A stretch of DNA of 64,000 nucleotides from Cyrtodaria siliqua. Taxonomy: Eukaryota > Mollusca > Bivalvia > Adapedonta > Hiatellidae. The position numbers and the translations under genes are program-made. Positions 33,666-43,795 of the stretch are shown in pieces (position 1 is the first letter of the stretch; every line of letters begins with the position of its first letter). The notes below the pieces were generated by a model. It saw only the letters and a program-made list of their open reading frames with translations. It was not told where the DNA came from and searched no databases. The stretch is taken from NCBI GenBank assembly GCA_037043455.1, contig JAWPHD010005589.1, forward strand, positions 62,001 through 126,000. The letters run 5' to 3'.

Positions 33666-33752
33666 CCTTTAGTCCGGACAAAGTTTGTGACATACAGACT
33701 ACAGACAGCCTGTCTATCGTCTGTATGTCACATACTTTGTCCGGACTAAAGG
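33666..33752. repeat. Near-perfect hairpin, about 42-bp arms
   Basis: The left arm begins CCTTTAGTCCGGACAAAG and continues TTTGTGACATACAGAC. The right arm is its inverse, with about three mismatches and almost no loop. It replaces the usual GGACAAAGTTTGTGTATT of a family C unit near the end of the array. Confidence 0.85.
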
Positions 33753-33795
33753 ATACAAAAACAATACGTCTCCCCTCCACAAAGTGGGGGACACA

Positions 33796-34575
33796 TAATA
33801 CTGTAATCCAGTCTTTGTATTTATCTCCTCTCAGTTTTTCCCGTAAAAAAATACGAAAACATATTGTCATGTAAAAACGTTCTTGGGCGAAAAAAAAGTA
33901 CAAGCATCGATCACATCGTAAATAATTAATTAAAACAAGTGAAGGAAGTATTGTTATGCAATACATGTCCCCTACCGTTTTTGGAAACAGACAAGGCGTG
34001 TTTCATCAGTGTGTCATAATATAGTGCATCAATGTAAAAGTATCTGAGGTTCTTGGGATGTCTGTGACTATTTAAATGAAAATAGTGTTTTGTTTCACAC
34101 TTTAAACATTCAAAGTAATAAGAACATGAAAAGTATGCAATACGAATGGCCACTGACTACAATATAAGCAAAGCAAAAGCCACACATAGTTCAATCACTT
34201 AGGGGTGGGTGGAGAAGGGGGAGAGGAGCGGGGTCTATGGGTTGGTAGTAGGAGAGAGGAGGCCATTGTGACCCTAACAAAGACTTAAAAGGAAAATAGC
34301 AAACAATTTTATTTTATTTTTTGGGGTGGGGGAGCAGAGTGGGTGGGTGTATGGAGAGGGGAGGCCAATGTAATCATCATTAAAACTTAGGGGTTGTTTT
34401 TTTTCGGGGTGGATGGGGGGAGGCCAGTGTGATCATTACAATGAACCTGAAAACCAAAAGAAAAAACTTTGAAAAAATACTGGATTAAAACACAGACATA
34501 TTAATAAATAATAATTTGTTATTAGGTCTGTGATTAAAATTTAAAGTCAGAAAAATATTTTTGTGGTGGTGGGAG
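33796..34575. other. Intron 1, low-complexity G-rich stretch
   Basis: From 34200 to 34430 there are several GGGTGGG-type runs, each near AGGCCA(A/G)TGTGA(C/T)C, so this is probably a degenerate short tandem repeat of about 80-110 bp. No gene was seen. Confidence 0.4.
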
Positions 34576-35045
34576 GTTGCTCTACATTTGAACATGACCT
34601 GCAAGGTATGGGCCTGGATTTTGTGCACAACATGTCTTGTTATGGTGATTATTCGTGCCAAGTTATTTTACAATCCAACCTTGGACGTCAGAGTTATAGC
34701 CCGGACAAGACTCATAAAAACATTTATAAGTATGGCTATATAAGCCAACTTTGATCTTAAAGAGTGACCTTGACCTTCAAGGTACGGGCCTGGATGTCGT
34801 CTAGCTGTGGTGATCACTTGTGCAAAGTTATTTTAAAATCATCAATGGACACCAGACTTATAGACCGGACACTACTGTCATGAATACATTCATTACTATG
34901 CCTAACGTTAAGTGTGACCTTGACCTTGAAGGTAGGGGTCTGTGTTTTGCGTGCGACATGTCATCTAGCTGTGGTGATCATTTGTGCCAAATTTTGTTAA
35001 AATCCCTCCATGGACTTCAGAGTTAGCTGTACAGCTCAGACGTTA
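34576..35045. repeat. Tandem repeat, about 165-bp unit, three copies
   Basis: Units share GTGACCTTGACCTTCAAGGTA with GGGCCTGGAT, ATGTCATCTAGCTGTGGTGA, and TGCCAAGTTATTTTAAAATCC. They start near 34590, 34765 and 34915. It is a cousin of the array at 3.4-4.1 kb. It lies in intron 1. Confidence 0.75.
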
Positions 35046-35165
35046 AACCGAGACTGCAGATAGATTTTAATACTAGTACGTTATAAAGTCTGATTTAAGT
35101 AAGGTAAGCTAAATTTATAAATTTTTAATTTTTATCTATATTAAGCCAATTTTGGAAAGAGAAAA

Positions 35166-35262
35166 TCACCCTTTCTAATTCTGCATGTCTTTGCTTAGCC
35201 TCACGTTCTGCTCGTTCTGCTGGTCTCTGCTCATACGCAAGTTTGGCCAGTGTTTTTTTTTA
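35166..35262 (-). pseudogene. Possible extra or vestigial charged-helix exon of the cGAS-like gene
   Basis: The minus strand encodes LAKLAYEQRPAERAEREAKQ then RHAELERV, clearly the same RAE(R/K)EA repeat as exon 1, 330 bp further into the gene. No convincing AG acceptor precedes it, since the sequence is A-rich with a poly-A run. The possible donor is GAAAGG/GTGATT. It may be a decayed duplicate of exon 1 or a rarely used exon. Confidence 0.45.
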
Positions 35263-35592
35263 CAGGTGTGTATAACTAGTCCTGGGACTCATCAATTGCC
35301 TTCAGGATTTATGAGTTCTTTGGAAAAACTTTGAGTCCCGTTTTTGTTGCTTTTTCGACAGTACTAGATCTTAGCTAAATCTTTCCTCAACTTGGGTGGC
35401 CTTTAATATTGAAATTTCCATAATTTTAATGACCAAAGTGGACCTTATCTGTTTCAGAAGATTTCTTTTCCAATTTCTATGTGTCCTGTGTATGCACATA
35501 TTTTTTAATTGTGAGTCCGTAGCAAGTATTACATGTATGAGTCCTAGAAGCAGGACACGCAGGTAACAAAATCACTGATTGGTGCATCTTAC

Positions 35593-35946
35593 CTCTGTCT
35601 CCATTTTAGCTGGCCTCCGCTCTGCCCCTTGTTCTGCTCGCCTCCGCTCTGCCTCTTTTTCTTCTCGCCTACGCTCCGCCTCTTTTACTGCTCGCCTCAG
35701 CTCTGCCTCTTTTTCTGCTCGCCTCTGCTCTGCCTCTTTTTCTGCTCGCCTCTGCTCTGCCTCTTTTTCTGCTCGCCTCCGCTCTGCCTCTTTTTCTGCT
35801 TGCTTCCGCTCTGCCTCTTTTTCTGCTCGCCTCCGCTCTGCCTCTTTTTCTGCTCGTCTTTGCTTAGCCTGTCTGTAGCCCCAGTATACACAAGTTACCA
35901 CTAGTACTGCTAGAGCTCCAGAAGCGATTGTAGACAGCTCCATCAT
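35593..35946 (-). CDS. cGAS-like gene, exon 1: membrane anchor and charged single helix
   Basis: The start was chosen as the doubled ATG at 35941-35946, where the second ATG has the better context (A at -3, G at +4). The donor is GACAGAG/GTAAGATG at 35593, phase 0. The product begins MMELSTIASGALAVLVVTCV, a hydrophobic segment of about 17 residues. From residue 26 to about 108 it is built of an 8-residue repeat of the form RRAEKEAE, about ten copies. Alternating Glu with Arg/Lys is expected to form a stable single alpha helix. An AG acceptor with pyrimidines (TTTACTTCAG) at 35990 suggests an upstream non-coding exon. The frame is open further upstream, so a longer N-terminus is possible. The 24-bp DNA repeat makes frames on the other strand look open, and those are shadows. 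Confidence 0.6.
35615..35875. repeat. 24-bp coding minisatellite
   Basis: The unit on the plus strand is close to CGCCTCCGCTCTGCCTCTTT with TTCTGCT, repeated about ten times with few differences. It lies wholly within exon 1, so length changes by whole units keep the frame and would change helix length by 8 residues. Confidence 0.85.
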
Positions 35947-36049
35947 TGCTATGGTCTCCACAACTGGTAGATGTGGCAATAACTGAGGGCTGAAGTAAAT
36001 ACAAAACAGATATTTCAATACAAAGTACTGTAATAAATTTAAATCCAAT

Positions 36050-36300
36050 AGCCCCGAATCGTTTTAAGAAACTAACCCGCGAAACAACCGCAAAATTATA
36101 TTTCAAAACCGTTTATCAAAACTCTGTCCAGGTAGTCAGGTCATATAATAATGTATACATGTACCAGTTAGAAGTATATGCTTATTCACGGGTTCTTAAA
36201 AAATCGTGATTGAATATATGAATTCATAACTTTCACATCTGGTCAACTTCCGGTAGGTTGAGATATTCAGTAGTGAAAATAAAGGGGTTTACTCGGACTT
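36050..36300. repeat. Dispersed repeat upstream of exon 1
   Basis: Similar to 11585-12080: CATATAATAATGTATACATG, GGGTTCTTAAAAAATCGTGA and TGAATATATGAATTCATAA. Its border is about 60 bp from the exon 1 acceptor. Confidence 0.5.
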
Positions 36301-38120
36301 AATCCTCAATCTCTATATGAAAAAAGAAAATATTAGACCATGATTTAAATTAAATGTATCCATATTGGTGTTTTAAAATCAGACAACATCAAAAGAAAAT
36401 ACATAGATGTACATAAAAAATAAAGCTTTTAATATAATTATCACTACAAACTAGTTTTATAAAGGGCTAAAGTCAGATGAGCACCAACGATAAACACCGA
36501 GTTTACCCCCTACCAGAATATGGAGGTCTTTTATTTTATTGATCACTGATTGGTCAAATTATTTTGATGATGTCATTTGAAAGTTATGAATTATGAGTTA
36601 TGGTAACTCTTAATTCAAAGTTCCAGTTTTGGGGCTTGTCGTGCCTGGTTAAAGCCGTTTATAATGTATGTAGAGACTGCATTCTCAAAATATATAAGTT
36701 GTATATATATCTGGTCATCGGTAGGTTCAGAAATGGTGTACATCTGTTGTAACATTTTTCTATTGATGGTGGGATCACAGGAATGTGGTAGAGTGTGTTT
36801 TTACTGTTTTAATATGTATTGTCATTAAGGAACTAATAATTGCATGCGTTGAATTTATGCTAACCTTAACATTATTAGGCTAACACCCTTTAATAGTACT
36901 GGTCATAGCTGAATAGGTTTTAGAGGGAAAGTAGATTGTCACCTGACATCCAGGTGAAATCTGAGTAGTCAATAGATAGTTTTAAATTAGTCTTGCAAAG
37001 AAAGTTGAAGTGTCAAGAAGTCTCTTGAAAATATAGTTTGCATCCATCTTGGATCAGTTATTTTAACCAGTTTAATGTACTTGCAATATTTGCAGTGTCT
37101 ATATTTATATTCTTAGAGTTTCCTAAGAATATAGGACAGTTATGTTTTAATATATAATGGTAAAATTATGTACCATGATTTGGAAGTGTTTGGAAATGGA
37201 TGTAGGATTTGGAAGGTAGGAAACATATTTGTTTTATTCCTTGGTCATTGTTTAATGTCATATTTCTCTATCATTGATTCCAACTGATTGATCAAGGGAT
37301 TGATAATTGACAAATTACCAAATCATAGGGATTAAGATGTGATTTTAACTATGTGTAACTTTGTAATTGCCATGCATCTGTTTGCATCTATAAGACTGTG
37401 AATATAATAGTTAAATGGCATTTGATCCGTCCGTGCGTCCGTTGTCGGATATGTAGATTTTATAAGTAATCATTAAATGAACAGATCCACGAATTGTATA
37501 TTGATGTTTGCTAGACATTTGAATCGATTGTCTGTGTCCAGTTTGTTATGATGTAGTTTAAAGGTACATGAACTAATTCAGACCTTTTATGTACAGATAT
37601 ATGTAGAGCTGGTGGCGAGCTGGTAGATAGAATGGCAGGAGAGATGGATGTGATGGATATAGTCTTTGTACCATATACATGTAGGTATTAATAATAACTA
37701 TGTGACTATATTGCGACTATATTATTTAGTAGTTCATACTGCTGATATGCGTTAAGGAATTTGTATGTTTTGCAATATGTTAATATATCCATTAACAGTA
37801 AGATTGTAATATATGTGTAATACGTGATGTTAAAAGCATTAAGTATGGTTTGTTTTAAATACATTAAGTAATTGTATGTCTGATAAACTTCACATTTATG
37901 TAAGTTATTGAGTAATTACTTAATCTGTGATATGGAATGCATATGTGTAATATTTTAGATGATTTACGTTGAGTATTATATACTTTCAGAGATGTTTATT
38001 ATTCATTACCATCAATAAATGATGTTTACGGAACCTGGCGTTTGTTTAAATGACAACCCCTTGTTATGGCGTGTGGCAACAATAGAGCTAGCCGGGTCAC
38101 GCTATAACAGGAAGACGGCG
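36301..38120. other. AT-rich intergenic, nothing recognised
   Basis: No gene, repeat family or transposon was recognised. Many ATGTGTAATA-like and TTAAGTA words occur but no clear unit. The promoter and any 5' exon of the cGAS-like gene would lie here or in the repeat just before it. Confidence 0.4.
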
Positions 38121-38126
38121 CCTACC

Positions 38127-38230
38127 CTACCCCGCCCACACCCTACCCCCCTCTACTACCCCCTCCCCCTCTACTACCCCCTCCCCCTCTCTACTACCCC
38201 CTCCCCACCTGTTTCTCTACTACCCCCCTT
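38127..38230. repeat. C-rich minisatellite (CTACTACCCCCTCCCCCT)n
   Basis: Four to five units of 18-19 bp with C-runs, followed by a poly-A run at about 38271-38289. Simple sequence. Confidence 0.85.
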
Positions 38231-38304
38231 AAATATGTTTTCAATAAACTGTTCTACTTGGTTTTCAATGAAAAAAAAAAAAAAAAAAATACATACTCTC
38301 TATA

Positions 38305-40475
38305 GGGTAGGCCTAAAGTGCGAAAAGGAGTCTTTTCGCGAAAAGGACTTTCCGCTACGAAAAGGAGCCATAAAATCTATAATTGAAGCATTAAGAAAAA
38401 TATTTTTATATATTTAGAAACATACTAATGAAATATGTTTGCAATAAAAAAAAAAATTAAATCAAACTTCAAATTATTTTTTTGTCAATACTTTTGTGTT
38501 TTGACTCCATTTTGACCGTACGAAAAGGACTTTCCGTCTAATAAAAGGAGTCATAAAATCAAAATCTAAAGCTGGCAACACATTAATTTTAAATATTTAA
38601 AAATAGATTATTAGAATATGTTTGCTTTGAAGTAATTAGTTAAATCAAACTTTAAATGATTTTTTTGTCAATACTTTTGTGTTTTGACTTCATAAAGTTC
38701 ATTTTGGCCATACGAAAAGGACTTTCCGTCTACGAAAAGGAGTTATAAAATCAATATCTAAAGCTTAATGCGTGTTGTTTTTATATATTATCAAATAGAT
38801 TAATAGAATATGTTTGCATTGAAAAAAATAGTTAAATCAAACTTTAAATAAAGTTGTTGTCAATATTTTAGTATATTATGACTCTCTTTTTACCGTACGA
38901 AAAGGACTTTCCTTCTGCGACTATGTCTTCATGTTAAAGCTGTTCGACTTTTATACCTACTTATTATGTAAATTACCTAAGTTTGAAACGCAGTTAAATG
39001 CCCTTCAAAAAATCATTAATGTGTATAGAAACATATACACACAAACACAAAATAAACATCAGGGAGTACGTTATAGGGAGGAGAAACGGGCTCGTTTTGC
39101 CGATTTATGTTGTCGCGCATGTGTTTCACTACTCCGTGAAAATGACTACTTCCAGTTGTTTCGCGAGTGTGTGAAAAACAGCAAATTCTTATAAATTATT
39201 ACACTTACAAACTAAATAAAGGTGCTAAATGTAAACATTAGTATTATTTATTCACATTGTGTCCTCTGATACAGAGCGTGTATTTGTTTGCATGTTTAAA
39301 AGCACATTTTACCAGACGGTTCCGTGTAACAAAGATGGCGCCACTCTGCGCCAAATAAAAAATGGTGACAGTGTATAGCTATTGCAAACGAGATACGAGA
39401 CTACGGGTTATTTAGGCATTAATAATAACAAAAAGTGAATAGTAAACATATTTATCTTTGTCAAGAAGGTAATTTCATGGTGGTGATTATAAGACAAAGC
39501 CTAAAAAGAGGTGATGAAAATGTGCCTTTTGAGATATCAGCTAAATTTTTAATTTTATAGAATTAAAAATGGTGTGGAGCTATTGCAAACGAGATACGAA
39601 GTATGGGTTATATTAGGCATTAATAATAACAAAAAGTGAATAGAAGACATATTTATCTTTGTCAAGAATGTAATTTCGTGATGTTGATTATAACAGAAAG
39701 CCACAAAAAGGGGCTGTAAAAACTGCCTAATTTGAGATGTTGGCTGAAATTTTAACTTTTCAAATGTAACGCGCTTACGATCGATTTACCTGTATCAATA
39801 AAATAGTAAATGGCGGCGTTCTAGCACGACAACATAAATCGATAAACTAGAGCGTTTATGAACCCGTTTCTCCTCCCTATGACGTACTCCCTGTAAACAT
39901 GAACTAAAACTTATAATATTTAATTCCGTGAAGAATACTTCTGTGTTTTTATTCTGTCGTATTGCCTCACGAAAAGGAGTTTCCGCAACTGGGCTGTGCA
40001 CACTTTCTTTTTCAACTGAGTATAGATACCTTTACTGTATTGGTATAAAGTCACCAAACTCTTAAGAACTCAGTAAATATATGTATTAGTAATGAATGAC
40101 ATAAATTGGGAAATTTATATACAAACAAATGTGTGTACTATCATTTCATGGAACAAGTCTCTATTATACGAAACTTTCATATGTACTTATTCAGCCTTGG
40201 GTCAGAGTTTGTAGTCAAGAGATTGATGCTACATTCGCAGACGGAAAGTCCTTTTCGTATGGTCAAAATGGAGTCAAAACACAAAAGTATTGACAAAAAA
40301 TTAATTTGAAGTTTGATTTAACTAATTTTTTTACTGCAAAAATATTTCATTAGTATGTTTCTAAATATATAAAAATAATTTTTCTTAATGCTTCAAATAT
40401 AGGTTTTATGGCTCCTTTTCGTAGCGGAAAGTCCTTTTCGCGAAAAGGACTCCTTTTCGCACTTTAGGCCAACCG
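38305..40475. mobile_element. MULE-like transposon with long inverted ends, 2171 bp
   Basis: It is flanked by a perfect 9-bp duplication, CTCTCTATA, at 38296-38304 and 40476-40484. The ends GGGTAGGCCTAAAGTGCG and (inverted) CGGTTGGCCTAAAGTGCG begin an inverted repeat of about 240 bp. On the left, the CGAAAAGGACTTTCCG segment recurs at 38339, 38521, 38713 and 38898, giving a subterminal tandem repeat of about 182-192 bp. On the right, only about one and a half copies are present. A 9-bp duplication with long repeated ends fits Mutator-like or foldback elements. No transposase is present, so it is non-autonomous. A second transposon (39060-39893) sits inside it. Confidence 0.8.
39060..39893. 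mobile_element. CAGGGAG transposon, copy 1, 834 bp (nested)
   Basis: The ends CAGGGAGTACGTTATAGGG and (inverted) CAGGGAGTACGTCATAGGG extend for about 31 bp, then GGAGAAACGGG on both sides. It is flanked by a perfect 7-bp duplication, TAAACAT (39053-39059 and 39894-39900). The interior includes a doubled AGCTATTGCAAACGAGATACG with GGCATTAATAATAACAAAAA, a near-repeat of about 185 bp. No transposase frame. Small ORFs across the ends have no domain. The 7-bp duplication is unusual and does not fix the superfamily. Confidence 0.85.
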
Positions 40476-40636
40476 CTCTCTATACCATCTGCCTGTGGGT
40501 GGGATAGGGACTTTAAATGATGACCTTGTTATGTTATACTGTACAGTAACAAGTGGGTTCAAAAAAATCCAGTCATAGTCATGGCCCAAGGGATATTGTG
40601 AACCCTTGGTTCTGTCCAATATAACTATTTAGTATG

Positions 40637-41674
40637 TGTTACATGTGTGGGCCAAATCATAAGGCATTAGACAAGCTTAATAAGTACGTGTATTCACTAT
40701 CAGCAGGGAGTACGTTATAGGGAGGAGAAACGGGCTCGTTTTGCCGATTTATGTTGTCGCGCATGTGTTTCACTACTCCGTGAAAATGACTACTTCCGAT
40801 TGTTTCGCGAGTGTGTGAAAAACAGCAAATTCTTATAAATTATTACACTTACAAACTCAATAAAGGTGCTAAATGTAAACAAAAGTATTATTTATTCACA
40901 TTGTGTCCTCCGATATAGAGCGTGTATTTGTTTGTATGATTAAAAGCACATTTTACCAGACGGTTCCGTGTAACAAAGATGGCGCCACTCTGCGCCAAAT
41001 AAAAAATGGTAACAGTGTATAGCTATTGCAAACGAGATACGAGACTACGGGTTATTTAGGCATTAATAATAACAAAAAGTGAATAGTAAACATATTTATC
41101 TTTGTCAAGAAGGTAATTTCATGGTGGTGATTATAAGACAAAGCCTAAAAAGAGGTGATGAAAATGTGCCTTTTGAGATATCAGCTAAATTTTTAATTTT
41201 ATAGAATTAAAAATGGTGTGGAGCTATTGCAAACGAGATACGAAGTATGGGTTATATTAGGCATTAATAATAACAAAAAGTGAATAGTAGACATATTTAT
41301 CTTTGTCAAGAATGTAATTTCGTGATGTTGATTATAACAGAAAGCCGTAAAAAGGGGCTGTAAAAACTGCCTAATTTGAGATGTTGGCTGAAATTTTAAC
41401 TTTTCAAATGTAACGCGCTTACGATCGATTTACCTGTATCGATAAAATAGTAAATGGCGGCGTTCTAGCGCGACAACATAAATCGATAAACTAGAGCGGC
41501 GACAACATAAATCGATAAACTAGAGCGTTTATGAACCCGTTTCTCCTCCCTATAACGTACTCCCTGCTATCAGAGCTACAGTATAAGACCCCTTTATTAG
41601 AGACGTAAGCATGCATGTTTGTATAATAGTTATAACATATTTATATTATTATAAGACCACATCAATATAGAACA
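40637..41674 (-). repeat. 3' LTR, interrupted
   Basis: Without the 863-bp CAGGGAG insertion and its 7-bp duplication the LTR is 168 bp, against 140 bp for the 5' LTR. The 28-bp excess is a 19-bp stretch next to the insertion site (TACGTGTATTCACTATCAG) and a 9-bp stretch in the AT-rich part. The rest is almost identical, so the retroelement is fairly young. Confidence 0.85.
40704..41566. mobile_element. CAGGGAG transposon, copy 2, 863 bp (inside the 3' LTR)
   Basis: It has the same ends and interior as copy 1, nearly identical. A perfect 7-bp duplication CTATCAG lies at 40697-40703 and 41567-41573. It is 29 bp longer because GCGACAACATAAATCGATAA with its neighbours is duplicated in tandem near the right end (about 41467-41525). 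Confidence 0.88.
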
Positions 41675-42284
41675 TCCTCCCTTTTCTGAAAAAAAAATGT
41701 TTTTAAATCATATATGATTTTCAAGGATTTTTAACAATATCAAACTCTGTTGCTATTATCAACGCACTTCAGCTGGCAGACTGTTTGTTACACGCTATCA
41801 AAAACTAACTGTTGCTAGTATCAAGCACTTTATCTAGGAGTCGGTTACACTCGTAATTAATTTTGACAGTATAATCAGCAGGACAAACTGTATCAAGACA
41901 GTGCTCAGGTTCAGAAGGAGATTGCCATTAATTTAGTGTCAAATCCAGATAATTATAATGTTTTGGAATGTTTTGTAAATTGGTATGTGTCCTTAGGTCA
42001 GTCCATCCTGAACGATATACAGTCCATATCCATAGTTTGTAGCTACCTTACATTATCGCTGAGACTATGCAAAAATATAAAACCAGTAAAAGAATAGAAA
42101 ATGTGTACACTCGGTTATAATATATAAGAAAGCATGCAATGAAAAAAAATACAATTAAATCCATTTTGAACGATCGCGGCTTTTATAATCCAGTGTTGAA
42201 ATTATCACGGCTTGTGTAATCCAGTATTGATATTTTTTATTTTATTCTTTTTATGAACTTATTTCACTTTTACACTTTTTACTT
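41675..42284 (-). other. Retrotransposon 3' untranslated region
   Basis: Sequence between the integrase stop and the 3' LTR. It starts with the purine tract on the element strand. No open frame. Confidence 0.6.
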
Positions 42285-43492
42285 TTAATTATATTTATCA
42301 GGTTTTTTTATTTTTCTGCCGGATCGCGTTTTATATGTAGATCCTGTTGGATGCTGATGATTCTGTTTTGTTGAGGGTGAAGGGCGTTTCTCTATGTTAA
42401 TCCGACGTTGTTGAGGTAGTATATGATCATGCGTAGGTACATCCATTCCCTGGTGAGATAATGGTGATTGTGCTAGTTTTGGTCTCAGATGTTTACGATT
42501 GCGTCGGTATATGGCACCGTTGTTTGCCTTTACGACGTAAGATCTCGGTATATTATGTTTTCGTACAATTTCACCTTTCAGCCAGCGGTCATTATGTCTT
42601 AGCATTACTTTGTCACCCGTATTTAGAACTGATAGTTCGTTTCCACTGCGTTTGTCATAGTTTCGTTTCTGCTTTTCTTGCCTATTTTTCATGTTTTGCT
42701 GGAGATTGCTGCATTGTTTTGGCATGAGCAAGGGTGCTGTCGTCGGGATGGTTGATTTCAACTTACGACCAAACATCATTTGTGCTGGCGATTGACCTAG
42801 ATCGTCAATTATTGTATTTCGATAGTCTAATAACGCTAAGTATGGATCCTTCGCTTTCTTAAATAGGTTCTTAACAGTCTGTACTGCCCTTTCTGCTAAC
42901 CCGTTAGACTGGGGATAGTGTGGACTAGATGTGACATGTTCAAAGCCATATTCCTGCGCAAAGTCTTTAAATAACGCGCTTGAGTACTGACAGGCATTAT
43001 CGCTGGTTAATACCGTAGGACATCCATATCTTGCAAATTGACTTTTCATATACTTGATAGTATTTCCACTACTCAAGTCGTCCAGCACGTTTATTTCTAT
43101 CCATTTCGAATATCTGTCTACGAGCAATAGATAGTTTTTGTTCTTGTACACAAAAATATCAGAAGACACGTGTGACCAAGGCCTGTCTGGAATTTCCACT
43201 TCAATCATCGGTTCTTTGTGATTTGCATTTTGATTATGTGCACAAATTTCACATGTTTGACATAATTCCTCAATGTCACTAGCCATGCCAGGCCAATATA
43301 AGGATTCTCTCCCTAAACCTTTTGTCCGTGTAATTCCCATATGCGATTTATGCAAATTCTCTAACATAGACTTTCTCACAGCTTTTGGCACAATTAGCTT
43401 GTGATTTTTAAATAACAGTCCGTCTGTGCTAGTTATTTCATCCCTTGTGTTCCAATAAACTCTTATATTGGGTGGAACTGAGCCTTTACTTT
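42285..43492 (-). pseudogene. Ty3/Gypsy integrase, separated from its upstream part
   Basis: The minus-strand frame encodes most of a retroelement integrase. An HHCC zinc motif (HKSHMG, then CQTCEIC) is followed by a core with three acids: Asp in SSDIFVYK, Asp in LTSDNACQY, and Glu in SNGLAERAVQ. A C-terminal VMLRHNDRWLKGEIV segment follows and a basic tail ends at 42285. The frame is uninterrupted. Its apparent N-terminus (43493-43727) is read-through of the inserted 21-bp repeat array, not integrase. The family tether that should precede it lies at about 47333-47526, on the other side of the insertion. Integrase joins cDNA to host DNA in the nucleus, and this copy cannot be made intact. The order and sequence are closest to Mag-type chromoviral relatives by eye, which is uncertain. 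Confidence 0.88.
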
Positions 43493-43507
43493 GAGGTTCA
43501 CATTTTC

Positions 43508-43636
43508 TAAGTATCGAGTTTCGAGTAGAGAATATCGAGATTCGAGCGGAGAAAATCGAGTTTCGAGTAGACAATATCGAGTTTCGAGTAGAGAAAATCG
43601 AGTTTCGAGGAAAATCGAGTTTCGAGTAGAGAAAAT
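43508..43636 (+). repeat. 21-bp array, left arm
   Basis: About five to six units of TCGAGTTTCGAGTAGAGAAAA, with variants (AGATTCGAGCGG). In the minus frame it reads as repeats of FSTRNSI and fuses to the integrase frame by chance. Confidence 0.9.
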
Positions 43637-43795
43637 CTAAGTTTAAAATTAACAACAGAAAACAGTCAAATATGAGCAGCAATGATTTTATAGAGGCAGC
43701 AGACATGTATCCAAGTATTTTCATCATTATCTTATAATCACATCTGTCTTATTAATACCCTTACATAAGCCCTTGTAACAGTAACATCAAGTTTC

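Larger units (their letters stand above)
31465..33795 (+). repeat. Family C tandem-repeat element with three younger insertions
   Basis: It carries about ten units of the 150-bp family described at 21.85-22.74 kb. It begins GATGTCTCCCCCACTGGGG and ends near ACAAAGTGGGGGACACATAA, so the two ends are subterminal inverted repeats. The array is interrupted by a hAT-like MITE (31861-32188), a Harbinger-like MITE (32740-33074) and a tRNA-SINE (33334-33646). The empty-site sequence of each can be read from neighbouring units. It lies in intron 1. Confidence 0.75.
4698..35946 (-). other. Seven-exon membrane-anchored cGAS-like (Mab-21 domain) gene
   Basis: This spans the gene model built from seven minus-strand exons: 35593-35946, 28352-28444, 23689-23809, 21252-21389, 11438-11523, 8554-8986 and 4698-5434. 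Exon lengths are 354, 93, 121, 138, 86, 433 and 737 bp, total 1962 bp or 654 codons with the stop. Every junction has GT/AG borders, and splice phases agree throughout (0, 0, 1, 1, 0, 1). The order matches the family: helical spine, GS motif, acidic pair, PPSV strand, WR motif, TSYHLK helix. Family knowledge: cGAS-like receptors sense double-stranded nucleic acid and make cyclic dinucleotides, while other Mab-21 proteins have no known activity. Inference: the protein is tethered to a membrane by two N-terminal segments joined by a charged helix. One in-frame TAG at codon 351 breaks it. A 5' untranslated exon may lie upstream. Introns are 2.1-9.7 kb and full of mobile elements. Confidence 0.7.

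Noticed and set aside
35579..35904. Plus-strand ORFs rich in Ser-Ala-Arg or Cys-Leu-Phe repeats
   Set aside because: They are antisense readings of the 24-bp coding minisatellite in exon 1. The minus frame has the membrane segment and a consensus donor.
39795..40001. Small ORFs at the ends of the CAGGGAG transposons
   Set aside because: They have no domain, span transposon borders, and are not conserved in frame between the two copies.
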